From the NCBI GenBank assembly GCA_033439255.1, contig CM065887.1:2046001-2110000 (forward strand): a stretch of DNA of 64,000 nucleotides, read 5' to 3'. The stretch comes from Hericium rajendrae (lineage: Eukaryota; Basidiomycota; Agaricomycetes; Russulales; Hericiaceae). The translations under genes and the position numbers were made by a program. Of this stretch, positions 53,084 to 64,000 are shown one piece after another (positions within the stretch are counted from its first letter, which is position 1; each line of letters starts with the position of its first letter). The notes under the pieces were generated by a model. It ran no database searches. It saw nothing but the letters and a program-made list of their open reading frames with translations, and was not told the DNA's origin.

Positions 53084-54289
53084 CAGTGCTGCTGCATGGT
53101 GCAACCAGCAGACAGCCACAGCCTCATGTAGGCATGCCAGCCAGCACGTGCATGCATACACATTGTGCATGGCTATGTGCAGGCCTGCTGCCTCACTGTA
53201 TCCTGTTGCTCTCCACTGCACTTGCACATGAGCCAGCACCCCACTTGCACCCATCACACCTCGTGCATGCCCGTCATGTCCTGCATGTGCCTGCCATGTC
53301 TCGTGCCTGCTTGCCACATCTCATGCATGGCAGCCACATCCCACACACAGCAGCCACACCCTATGGTGCCCCACTTCACCACACCGCCCATCACTGTACC
53401 TCATGCACGAACCAGTGGCCACCTCATTCCCCATGCATGCCTACTGCACCTTGTGCCTGCTCCCTACATCCCACTGCATGTCATGCATGGACCAGTAGCA
53501 GCAGTGCCTCATGCACAAGCTCGCATGCCTCATGGGCACGGGGTACCTTGTGCTTGCCTGCTGTGCCTTGCATACAGTCCTCAGTACCTCATGTACTGCC
53601 ATGTGCTGTGTCTTTAGTGCACACCCCACATTTCACATATGGGCATGCTGCAGCTCGATGCCAGTGCACATGGCCATGACACCTTCCATGTCTCATGCAC
53701 AATCCAGTGCCTTGGGCACAATCCAGTGCCTTGCACATGGGCCCAGCACTTCGGCATGAGGCTGCTGTGCCTCATATGCAGCTGTTGTGCTGCATGCACG
53801 ACTCTTGCACCATGCACATCCACTGCACTTTGTACGCATGCACACTCTTGTCGTGCCCTGCCAGCATGCACATGCCTGCGTACAGCTCTACCTGTGCATG
53901 CTGCACGCCACTGTGCACACATGCACTGTTTTGTTTTGTAGTGTACTTGATTGTTGTAGACACCATTGAATATAATGATTTTGACTTTATATTTTTTGTA
54001 CCTGATTGACTTGAGATAATGATATTAGTATTTATACCTTGCTTACTGTAGGGGTCATAGGGACCATAGGGATCATAGAAAGCCAGTGAATTTATATAGC
54101 AGCTATAGCTGCTCCTTAGAAATATATAGCACTGTATAGTGTCTAACTACTGCTATATCAGCTATGATAGGTCTCATAGCCTTATATAGTTGAGAAAGGT
54201 AGCTACATAGATGGTGATAGACCTTATAACACTATGATAGGACATATAAATCAACACTAGGCTATATGAAATTGTGATTTTTCAGATGA
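53084..54289 (+). mobile_element. Element X, copy 1, right part
   Basis: Continues the left part at 13395-15067 across gypsy element 1. A TGCA/CATGC-rich tract (53090-53930), a short TTGTAGACACC junction, then TATAGCT-type repeats to the end ATTTTTCAGATGA. It aligns with copy 3 (40223-41385) in reverse. Reading frames here are products of the repetitive composition. Confidence 0.7.
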
Positions 54290-54334
54290 CAGGAAGAGCA
54301 GCTGCTGCAAATCTGCAGCGACCTCAAGTATGTT

Positions 54335-57300
54335 CAGTCACTTAGTGCATTGAGGGAATGCCAGGTGAGCTTGACAAAGTGCCATTGTTGATTGGCCATC
54401 CTGCGCTAGCCCGTCACAATGTAGCAGTCATCCAATGACAGGCCTGCCCTTCCTATGTACCAATGGGTCATTGTCCAGCCTCTAGTCATTTAATCTGTAG
54501 TGTCCATTTATCATTGACCGGCCTGCTTCACTATGTACCAATGAGTCATTGTCTGGCCCACTGGATGCCGTGGGATGTCATTGGCTGGCCCGTACTCATG
54601 AAGTGTCTACTATCCATTTTTCATTGATGGGCCTGTCCTCTTACAATATCACTGTATTCATCATTGATGGGCCTGTCCTCTGACATTCATTGGATCATTG
54701 GCTGACCCACTTGATCCCACAGGATATGAGTTGCTTGGCCCGTCCTCTACTGTCCATTGGGTCATTGGCTGGCCCATCTCCTTATAATGTCTACTGGTCA
54801 TTCATCATTGACGGGCCCATCCTCTGATGTCCAATGGGTCATTGGCTGGCCCTCTCGATCCTGCAGAATGTCAATTGCTCGACCGGTTCTCTACCATCCA
54901 TTGGGTCATCGATGGGCCTGTCCTCTTATAATGTCTACTGGTCATTCATCATTGACGGGCCCATCCTCTGATGTCCCATGGATCATTGGCTGGCCTGCTC
55001 GATCTCGCAAGTTGTCAATTGCTCGGCCAATCCTCTACCATTCATTGGATCATTGACAGGCCTGTCCTCTTACAATTTCTACTGGTCATTGGGTCATTGG
55101 CTGGCCCATCCTCTTACAATACCACTGCATATTCATCATTGACTGGCCCGTCCTCTGACATCCAATGGGTCATTGGCTGGCCTATCCTTTAACAATGTCT
55201 ACTGTACATTCATCATTGATGGGCCCGTTCTCCACTGTTTAATGGGTCATTGGCTGGTCCACTTGATCCTACAAGTTGTCAATTGCTTGGCCCATCCTGT
55301 ACTGTCCAATGGGATGTTATTGGATCTCATGGAATCTTGCCAGACTCTGTTTTAGACATTTTCAGATCCCATATGATCCCACGGGATTCTGTTTTAGACA
55401 TTTTTAGATCCCATGAGATCCTGTAGGATTCTATCTTAGACATTTTTGAATCCCATGAAATTCTACAGGATTCTGTTTTAGACATTTTTGGGAATCTCGT
55501 GGGATTCTCTTTTGGACATTTTTGGATCCCATGGGATCCCATGGGATTTTGTTTTAGACATTTTCAGGGATCCCATGGGATTCTGTCTTAGACATTTTCT
55601 GACTGCATGAAATCTCGCAGGATTTAGTTTTAGACATTTTTGGAGATCCCGCAGGATTCTGTCTTAGTAGACATTTTCTAACCACATGAAATCCCACAGG
55701 ATTCTGTTTTAGACATTTTCAAACTACATAAAATCTTGCAAGATTATGTTTTAGATGTTTTCAGATTTATAGGATCTTGTAGGACTCTATGTTAGATATT
55801 TTTTGTATTTTATAAAATCTTGTCTTAGATGCTTTTGGATTTCATGAGATCAAGTCTTGTAGGATTTTGTCTTAGATACTTTTGAAATTTATAAGGTTTC
55901 ACCTGAGTTACCATGATATTTTGTAAAATGCTGATTTAGTGTCATCTCATGAGATCCAATAGTAATTTATCAATTTGGCAATTATCCAAGAATCTCAAGC
56001 TATGCTCAGATCTGACATTCAAATTGTTCTATAAGCAATTATGCCAAGTTTGATACTTAACTATACAATATATCTATATACATTTGCTTCATTTTGTGAG
56101 CTGAATTCAAATGTAACACTTTTTTACTTATATTAACTGCCAAATATGAAAATATGTGCTTAAACAACTATATGCACTCTTTGATAGATGATTTCTTAAA
56201 ATCAATTTGAATATAACATGCATTAAATTATATAAGGACTGGTTGAGGTCATGATACAAATATTATACTTAAAATTTGTACAAATCAGTATATTGCAGTT
56301 TTTTATGGTTCAATTGGAGAATATGTTTAGCAATATATTGGATTAGATGCAGGTTTTTCAGGACCTTTCATATAGTAACATTTTTATATCAATTGGATCA
56401 GAACTAACTGAGATATTTACAAATTTTTATTTTATACAAAGCATTTTATCCAGTATTTTGCAGTTTGCAAGTGAGCCAGGACAGCTATGACAGTCAGACT
56501 ACTTGTTTACCACTCAGATGACATTGTACTACACTTCAAGATACATATCACTATTTTTACATATCACTTGTTACTTTGCTATTCTGGTATCTCAGATTGA
56601 ATTTCTAGATAAATATATCTGAGATAGACAAAGATGACCATTTTTCTGACTCACTGACAATGGTCTGATTTGCATAAGTCAGACTACTTTCAGATGAGTC
56701 AGACCACTGTCAATGAGTCAGAAAAATGACCATGTTTGCTAATGCGAGAAGCAAAAGTCTATAGAATAGAATTCTACAGAATTTCATAAGATCCAAAAGT
56801 GTCTAAGATGAGATTTCACAAGATTATCCAAAACAGAATCCTGTAATATCCCATGATAGGATCTGAAAGTGTCTAAAACAACATCTCATATAATTTGATC
56901 CTATGAAATTTAAAAGCATCTAAGACAAGATTTTATGGGATCCAAAAATGTCTAAGACAGAGTCTGTGAGATTTCATGTAATCTGAAAATATCTAAGACA
57001 GAATCTCATGAGATCTAAAAATGTCTAAAACAGAATCTCGCAAGATCCTATGGGATCTGAAAACATCTAAAACAGAATTCTGCAGAATTTCATGTAGTCG
57101 AAAAATGTCTAAGATAGAATCCTACGGGATACCTAAAAATGTCTAAGACAGAATTCTGTAGGATTTCATGTGGTTAGAAAATGTCTACTAAGACAGAATC
57201 TCGTGGGATCTCCAAAAATATCTAAAACCGAATCTCGTGAGATTTCATACAGTCAAAAAATGTTTAAGACAGAATTCAGTGGGATCCCTAAAAATGTCTA

Positions 57301-58427
57301 AAACAAAATTCCATGGGATTGCATGTGGTTAAAAAATGTCTACTAAGACAGAATCCCACGAGATCTTCGAAAATGTCTAAAACTGAATCCTGCAGGATTT
57401 CATGCAGTCAAAAAATGTCTAAGACAGAATCCCATGGGATCCCTGAAAATGTCTAAAACAAAATCCCATGGGATTCCATGGGATCCAAAAATGTCCAAAA
57501 GAGAATCCTGCGGGATTCCCAAAAATGTCTAAAACAGAATTCTGCAAGATTTCATGAGATCCAAAAATGTCTAAAACAGAATCCTGTAGAATTTCATGGG
57601 ATTCAAAAATGTCTAAGATAGAATCCTACAGGATCTCATGGGATCTAAAAATGTCTAAAACAGAATCCCGTGGGATCATATGGGATCTGAAAATGTCTAA
57701 AACAGAGTCTGGCAAGATTCCATGAGATCCAATAACATCCCATTGGACAGTACAGGATGGGCCAAGCAATTGACAACTTGTAGGATCAAGTGGACCAGCC
57801 AATGACCCATTAAACAGTGGAGAACGGGCCCATCAATGATGAATGTACAGTAGACATTGTTAAAGGATAGGCCAGCCAATGACCCATTGGATGTCAGAGG
57901 ACGGGCCAGTCAATGATGAATATGCAGTGGTATTGTAAGAGGATGGGCCAGCCAATGACCCAATGACCAGTAGAAATTGTAAGAGGACAGGCCTGTCAAT
58001 GATCCAATGAATGGTAGAGGATTGGCCGAGCAATTGACAACTTGCGAGATCGAGCAGGCCAGCCAATGATCCATGGGACATCAGAGGATGGGCCCGTCAA
58101 TGATGAATGACCAGTAGACATTATAAGAGGACAGGCCCGTCGATGACCCAATGGATGGTAGAGAACCGGCCGAGAAATTGACATTCCACGAGTTCAAGAG
58201 GGCCAGCCAATGACCCATTGGACATCAGAGGACAGGCCGGTCAATGATGAATGGACACTACAGATTAAATGACTAGAGGCCGAACAATGACCCATTGGTA
58301 CATAGGAAGGGCAGGCCTGTCATTGGATGACTGCTACATTGTGATGGACGGGCCAGCACAGGATGGTCAATCAACAATGGCACTTTGTCAGATTCACCTG
58401 GCATTACCTCAATGCACTAAGTGACTG
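54335..58427. mobile_element. Giant foldback element Y, 4,093 bp
   Basis: Left terminus CAGTCACTTAGTGCATTGAG is mirrored at the right end (58427). Arms of about 1.6 kb (54335-55900 and 56760-58427) are inverted copies. The inner part of the arms is so similar that a 60-codon and a 73-codon chance frame are identical in both. The outer part of each arm repeats CATTGGCTGGCCC/TCATTGACGGGCCC units; the inner part repeats a unit of about 45 bp around TCTGTTTTAGACATTTT. The AT-rich centre (55900-56750) has no gene. The class is unknown; it has no transposase. Confidence 0.85.
56639..56728. mobile_element. 90-bp palindromic MITE inside Y
   Basis: CATTTTTCTGACTCA at the left pairs with TGAGTCAGAAAAATG at the right, with a second inner pair around GGTCTGA/TCAGACC. 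It lies near the inner end of the right arm, in one arm only. Confidence 0.75.
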
Positions 58428-58974
58428 TTTCATGTGCCGTGACCCTGATGGTCCCATCCATCTGTTTGCCAGAGCCTGCAACAGTACAAGGCCCACGCAA
58501 GTCCCAGTGATCGAAGTAGTCGAAGAGACGGGCCCAACTCACCGTGCGCAAGACTCAGTAGGGCAAGACATGCTGGACTGCGTGTTCATGCATGCCATGT
58601 CACTCCTTATCGAGATCACCCAGGGCAAGCTCTGGTCCTTGGTGCCTGCACTATGCACGAAATACAAGGAGGCAGTCTCATGGCATCACACGCGTCCAGT
58701 GGCAGGACAAAACCTGTTGGAAGTCCTTAACGAGGCTGACCTGCTCTCCAAGCTGCTAGGCAAAGATGCAGTCAAGGAGCTGGCCTTGCCAGCATGTCAA
58801 GTAGAGCTCGCTGCAGGTATCCAGTTTGCAAGCGAGCCTGTCGAAGGTGACCTGGCACAGCACCCGGTCTCTCCCCCTCATCCACGTGTATCTATCCTTT
58901 TGCACCAGTGCGCTGAGCTGCCGGAAGGTGCTGTCGTCCTCCCGAATCCCTACGAGCACAGGTGTAAGTGTAGC

Positions 58975-59115
58975 CATTTAGCTAAATGCATTGGTAGGGG
59001 CCACCTGTCACAATGAAAAATCATTGGCAACCTACCATTGGTGACTTGCCACACATTTAGCTAAATGTACATATGTACATATAGCTATATGTCAAAAGTG
59101 CCATTTAGCTAAATG
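58975..59115. repeat. Three copies of the 14-bp perfect palindrome CATTTAGCTAAATG
   Basis: Copies at 58975-58988, 59054-59067 and 59102-59115, with further palindromes between (ACATATGT, ATAGCTAT) and CATTGGTAGG/CCTACCATTGG pairs. A compact foldback cluster, perhaps a small MITE. Confidence 0.8.
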
Positions 59116-60678
59116 TATTGATGATATTACAGTGCCATTCAAACACTAGATGTCAGCATCACAAGAGTGTTCATACACTCATTAGATTATATTTTTACAT
59201 GACAACATTACAGTTAGAAACTATATGACTGAACTACTACACTACTTATCATGCAGAATATTTTCCACAGATCGCACTCCCTGCACCACCACCATCCTGC
59301 CGTGCTTCTGCAGAGCTGCCGACGCCACCCTCCCACATCGCTTCCAGCCACTCAGCATGTGCATGTGTCATGTATGCGGTGGGCCACCATATCAGTGTAC
59401 ACCACTTGTCATGTGCCTGAGGCACAGGCACCATCCATAATTGCAGTGTGCCCAGTAGTATTGGCTGCCTGCCGTATCACTGAGCCCCTCCCACATGGCC
59501 GACACAGCACACCTGGTACTGGTACACCCCCATGCCACATGACCCAGCATGCCACCTATGGTGGGCCCCTGCAAGTGCAGTTACTGCTGCATGAGAGGTG
59601 AACTCCCTAGTAGGAGTGCATGAGGTGGAAACATCCCGCCCAGCATCCCGCTGCTCTCTGCTAGCACAATGCTTTGGTGCATGGAGGCAACGGTGCTGGT
59701 TGGGGCAACATGCTAGCCTCCATAGGTGAGGGATGGCAGCAATGGTGATACACCAATGTGCTGGCATGGCTAGGGGAGAGCATGCAGTGTTGAGGCGCCG
59801 ATGCTGCTGAGTCAGCATACATGCAGCAGGGGATCGCATACCATGCTGGTGCAATTTGGCAACACACTGGAATGCTGGCATTGGCAGTAGCAAGCTGACG
59901 TGACCGGGCAGGGGATGACAGGTGGGGACATGTGACAGTTTGGGCTGCGTGGTACATAACTGAAGACAAAATATAGTTAGTGAGAGAAAAGATGCCACAT
60001 ACCTGCCCCAGCACTACTGTCACCTCTTGTACCTCTACTTCCCATGGTGCTCCAAGGTTGACATTGACATGGTGCTGGCAAGCATTAAGAAGTGGCAGTG
60101 AGGAGCGTGGCAGTCCCATGAAGGCTCTCAGCATCGAGCAGGCAGCATGAGAGGTATCTTCAGATTGGCAGCATTGATGAATGAGATGCAGGGCTTTGTC
60201 GAACCTAGACTGCCCCTACAGTAGTCAGTGCACATTACAACAAAAAAAAAGGGCAGCACCCCCGCATCCACGGTCAACCAGCTGCTGGGCCTTGGCGAGA
60301 CCCAACTGGAATGTTTTGCATAGCTATGGGAGGAGTGGGACTGTAGTAACACTCACCACCTGTGATGCACTAGCACGCAGCGTTGAGGCACAGAGGTGCA
60401 GTAGCTGCTGAGGTGGCGTGCATGCTGGCCCGTGCAGCATGCTAGCGCAAAGATTTGGCGACTGGAGGTGCTGCGATCCACTGGGGCAGCATGCTGGTGG
60501 GAGCAGATGGGAGATGCAGGCAGACGGCGATGGCGACAGGTCGGGCGGCATCACACTCCTGTGAGGATAAGCTACAGTCAGTAAGAGAAAAGGGTGCTAC
60601 GCACCTGCTTTACTACTGCAGTTCCTTCCCACTGCCCCCCTTTCCCACACTGCTCTGGTGTCAGTGTTGAAGGGAGAC
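59116..60678. other. GC/TG-rich diverged duplication, no gene supported
   Basis: Many GCATGCTGG/CAGCATGCT motifs. Two similar blocks about 600 bp apart share GTTGAGGC...GCTGCTGAG, then GTAAGAGAAAAG...ACCTGC (at about 59790-60010 and 60380-60605), as in an old tandem duplication. Frames in both strands look composition-driven. Confidence 0.45.
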
Positions 60679-60874
60679 CAAACTCAAGCCAAGTTAGGCC
60701 GTAAAGGGAAGGCGGGATGATGTAATCCCCGCGTCTATGGCCGCGTCGTACAAGTCGGTGTTGCGCGTCGCAGTCGGCGTGTAGCCTCGTGTAGTGCGTA
60801 CCGTCGATAGTATTGTACGTAGACACGTTGCAATCTTAGTTTTTTTTTCGTGGAATGTTTGCGGCGTCGGCCAC

Positions 60875-60950
60875 GGCGACCAGGGGGTCCCCCCCTGGAC
60901 CCCCGTTGGGGCGTTCCCCCCCAAACCCCCCCGCGCTGCGCACAGCCTTT
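60875..60950. repeat. G/C-run hairpin at the MULE 3' side
   Basis: CCAGGGGG, TCCCCCCCTGG, ACCCCCGTTGGGG and CCCCCCAAACCCCCC in 60 bp, able to form hairpins or a G-quadruplex on the coding strand of the transposase, just downstream of its stop. It may act in transcript ending. Confidence 0.5.
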
Positions 60951-61045
60951 GTGGCGCTGTGCGTGGCGTTCTTCGAATTGAACAAAGGAAAAAAAACGTA
61001 TTGTATTCTGTGATGTACGAGTTTACTCTACTGTGCGCTGCGCGC

Positions 61046-63859
61046 TTACCGAACGCCGTACGACTGAATGCGCTTACTCTTTGTTTGACGCTCGAAGGTG
61101 CCAAGCACTCGGGTTTTCCCTACCGACGGCCCTGGTTCCTGCTCGTCTTGCAACAGAAGTGGCGGCGACATCGAAGATCGTATTGTCTTGTCTTCAGCTG
61201 CAAAACCGAGTGGAGCCGGTTGTCTATCATCCTGGTCTCGCAGGCTCTGGCTCCTGTAGTACTCCGCATTGAAACCCGACCAACCCGCCGACTGACACAT
61301 TTTAATGGCATCACGTAGCGCGTCCTCGGCTTTCTGCATCATGGAACAGCCCGTCGCAAAAATAGTCTGTTGCCGTGAGGTAAGGCCCCGGGCATCACAT
61401 TCCTGGGCGCTTGGCGAAACGATGCCGAGCAACGGGCCGATGTTTGATTCTTCAGATTCACTTGCTGCCTCGGCATCTCGGGAGAGGTCCCGTAATATTT
61501 CTGTCGACTCTTGGGCATAGTCAAAGGCAAAATCGTCATCGACATTCTCCAGGGAGGAGTGCTCTGGGTCTGAAGGGACGGGCAGGGGCATGCCATAACC
61601 ATCGAGAAGCATCGTCTCAGGGTCCTCATCTCGGCAAAAGATCGCATTAGAGTCCTCATTGTACGCCCGGATTGTGATGCTGAGCCACTCTTCTGGGTCA
61701 TCCGATACGTCGAATTCGGGTGCTTCTGCGAACTAAAATTAGTCAAATCAAATGATGCCGGAATTTCAAATTACCTTCGTTGCTAGGACCACTTGGTCTC
61801 AGTATGCGCGCACTCTGTCGCAAGTCATCGAGTTGTAGTCTCTGTCATTTGTTTAGAAAGAATCGTGGCAAAACCTCGGTGAGTAAAGTGAGAACCCATA
61901 TGTCGAGCCGAGGGCGCCGGCCTCCTTTCTCAAAGACAGAAAAAAGCGGCCCTTTGAGAAGGTGATTAAAGTACTCCACATGATTTGTCGTCCGTGCCAC
62001 CTTCTCGAGGGGAATGCCGAGCTTCTCGGCTGCCTCGGCCGCCCCTGCTGGAGACCAAGCTTTCCAGAACGGGAGATCCTTGAGATATCCTCGAAAGTAC
62101 ACCAGATAGGCTAGTCCTGCGCGTGCCTGCTTCCCCGAGATCTCATCGGGTTCCTGCTCAAGCTGTTGGTAACGGGCGAGGATCTCATTGTATGCTGCGA
62201 TAGCCTCCGGGTAGGTTTTGATATCCTTCATCAGCCGCATCGAGAATTGGGCGAGATCTGATCTTGTGGCTATACGAGCATCCCCCACTGGAATTGTCTG
62301 CAGACAAGTTCGAAGTTTGTTGCGCCAGGCCTGCCAGATGTGGAACATACAGAGTAGGAGATGCACCGAGTCCCAGGTCGTCGTAAGCGCAGCACGTTCC
62401 CGAGCATCATTGTCCGTATTGGCGACACAGACAGTGAAGTCAATGTTTAGCCGATCGCACAGCCACGTTTTGAATAGGCCGAGTAGCCGGGTCAGGAGCA
62501 CTGTATTGTAGCCGGCATGGGCAGCCTTGGCAGTAGAGCGGGCGGTAAAGATGATGTGGCCAATCGGGATGCCAGAATTATCCCGATGATCGATAGCAAC
62601 AATGTTCAGCAAATTTGCACGCGCGCTCGAGAAGCTGAAAGTGAGGTCAAAATCTACTTGGCCATTGTGTGCGACACTGCGGGCGAATTCTTGCTGCTTG
62701 GGGTGGCTCAGAATAAGCACAAATCGATCAGATTTGCCTTCAACGCAAGGCTCGTAGTACAAGAGAGAGTCCTGGAGAATTGGGTCCGGTGGAGACGGCG
62801 ACTCGGCTCGGAACCATAAATCAAGATTCGTCTCGGCAGCGGAACGTGCTGGTACCCCTGTTCGAGCCACGATTGTGCGATAGATGCTTGTCCGATCGTG
62901 CGGGGCGAGCAGGTACCTATGAGATTTGTCACCAGATGGGTAGTTCTTTCCCCATTTGTTTTCAGCCCACTCATGGCATCGCTTCACCAGTTGCTGTGGT
63001 GACATGTTATCATTTGCGATGCAAGCAGTGGCAAACACACGGAGTTCGGGATGGAGGGGGATTCTCGGCATGCCCGGCATCTCTTCCAGGTCCTCACAGG
63101 ATGCACAGTGGTCGAAAATCCCTGTAATCTCATTGATGTATTCAATGGTTCGTCCTATTATCAAATTAATAAAAAAAGCCTCTCATATTTCTGAAACCCT
63201 GACCTTCGTCCGCAAGATGTGTCGTTTCAAGAAGGACACAAAAACAGCACCCGAGATATGGAAGTGGACGCTGGCGCTTCTTCGGTTTGCCGCGTTTTGA
63301 TGGCGCTGCTTCTCCGTTGCTTGATGGTGCCGCTTCTCCGTTGCTTGATGACGTCGCTTCTCCGTCGTTTGATGATCCTTCTGTTGTCAAAGTATTGGTG
63401 GAGTTTGACTCTGCGGCGTCCTCGATGCTGCTCATGCACTGAAAGATTCGTGTCCAGCGCTTGTACGTATAAGGTTTCTTGCCGAGGCCAGTAGATCCGC
63501 TCTTGACAATACTGAGCTTGGAGCTTGCCGACCGATGAATCTCGCCCGGCATATAGAGGTCTAATTGGCCGAAAAGCGATTTCGCATGAACTAATTCCGA
63601 GGATTTGGTCATTAGGTAACTGCATACAGTCTGATTGCTACTCACCTTGCGATGGCTTGGCCTGGACGAATGAATGTGTTTCATAGCCGACAAGATCCAG
63701 GTGACGCTGGATTGCTTCTTTGGAGGCCGGTGTGACCTTGAGTCCTGCGAATGGCTTATTCAAGGCTTGAGCAGTATTGGAATTCGGTGCTCTTCGTGCA
63801 GGAACAGGAGGCTTAGCCCGTGCTTTAGACGGTTGAAAGAAATCTTCAATTGTAGTCAT
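61046..63859 (-). pseudogene. MULE transposase, spliced, one in-frame TGA
   Basis: Start MTTIEDFFQPSKARA (63859). Exon 1 runs to about 63645; exon 2 (HAKSLFGQLDLYMPGEIHRS) ends in a basic KRGKPKKRQRPLPYLGCCF patch. Reading phase is kept across both GT-AG introns into GRTIEYINEITGIFDHCASC. The core at 63164-61848 has VDFDLTFSFSSARANLLNIV (first D), ANTDNDARERAAL (second D), the LCMFHIWQAW C-x-x-H element, and EYFNHLLKG (E), which is the MULE DDE arrangement. After an in-frame TGA (61845-61847, where CGA is likely) the frame continues QRLQLDDLRQSARIL. An intron then leads to an acidic C-terminal exon ending at 61046 (KRIQSYGVR). Otherwise intact. The N-terminal TTIEDFF resembles a PCNA-binding box. 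Confidence 0.82.
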
Positions 63860-64000
63860 ACTGCCGTACTAAGATATACAGGAGGAGGAGGGTGTAGGGT
63901 AAAGGGTAACGATGAGGAGGAGCGCGTCGCGCGGTGACGCGACCCCATCACGTGACCCCGCTGGACCGGCTGCTGACGTGATAACTTGGCTTGAGTTTGA

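Larger units (their letters stand above)
54290..58985 (+). pseudogene. Coding fragment of unknown gene, split by foldback Y
   Basis: Open reading sequence before Y (TGRAAAANLQRPQ, 54290-54330) and after Y (MCRDPDGPIHLFARACNSTR, 58431 onward, through SLLIEITQGKLWSLVPALCT to about 58962). A GTGTAAG donor-like site follows at about 58961. The frame after Y is open for about 180 codons and not low-complexity, so it looks like a real gene piece. Family unknown. The 5' part is lost at element X. Y seems to have inserted with a 2-bp TT duplication. Confidence 0.5.
60679..63999. mobile_element. MULE (Mutator-like) transposon reaching the right window edge
   Basis: The left terminus CAAACTCAAGCCAAGTTA (60679-60696) matches the complement of TAACTTGGCTTGAGTTTG at 63982-63999. 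It encodes a MULE transposase on the minus strand and nothing else. The left flank AAGGGAGAC (60670-60678) would be the 9-bp duplication; only its first base (A at 64000) is visible on the right. A short inverted repeat is not unusual for fungal MULEs. Confidence 0.85.

Noticed and set aside
54757-55355. Frames repeated identically at 57697-58184
   Set aside because: They lie in the inverted arms of foldback Y and repeat GHW-LAGLL-type units; not proteins.
59200-60560. Frames of 60-173 codons on both strands
   Set aside because: They follow GCATGC/GCTGG-rich composition and an old duplication; no start, splice or domain support.

Overview
The window looks like a transposon-dense tract of a mushroom-forming basidiomycete (Agaricomycete). 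Genes carry many short GT-AG introns of about 45-60 bases. The transposase families are those that fill agaricomycete genomes: Tnp2/CACTA, hAT, KDZ with a CxC2 zinc cluster, MULE, and Ty3/gypsy chromoviruses. I see no clear housekeeping gene, rRNA, tRNA or CRISPR array. The genus cannot be named from the sequence.

Layout. 1-4606: Tnp2 transposase gene (minus, running off the left edge), split by a 172-bp solo LTR. 5657-6481: Tc1/mariner-type non-autonomous element. 6944-8412: spliced gene of unknown function. 8651-12735: whole hAT element with an 8-bp target duplication. 12772-13396: Ty1/copia gag fragment. From 13395 to 54289 lies a Russian-doll nest. A non-autonomous element 'X' is split by gypsy element 1 (15068-53083), which is split by a 30,920-bp inverted-repeat element (18901-49820), which itself holds gypsy element 2 (22133-29219), a pol-less LTR element (31983-35063), a second X copy, and several foldback elements. 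54335-58427: 4.1-kb giant foldback 'Y' inside a coding fragment. 60679-63999: MULE transposon reaching the right edge.

The main discovery is the 30.9-kb element. Its ends are diverged inverted repeats, its subterminal kilobase on each side is packed with TAGTAAATACTA-like motifs, and it is flanked by a 9-bp duplication of gypsy sequence. The arithmetic is exact: the two gypsy pieces minus one duplication copy total 7,087 bp, the length of the uninterrupted gypsy copy. So the whole 30.9 kb arrived as one mobile unit. Without later insertions the core is about 14 kb. It carries a full-length KDZ transposase and four other spliced genes: a large basidiomycete-type protein of unknown function, a double viroplasmin/RNase H1-N-like protein divergent from it, and two small proteins. 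I read it as a cargo-carrying KDZ transposon; the role of the cargo is unknown.

A second notable object is a 3.1-kb LTR element with two identical 172-bp LTRs and a matching target duplication. It has no protease, reverse transcriptase or integrase, but carries one 834-codon frame rich in glycine-spaced (GX3) repeats. Differences between paired LTRs are almost all transitions, and several DNA-transposon frames are broken by a single TGA or a D-to-N change. Both fit methylated-cytosine decay or RIP-like mutation.
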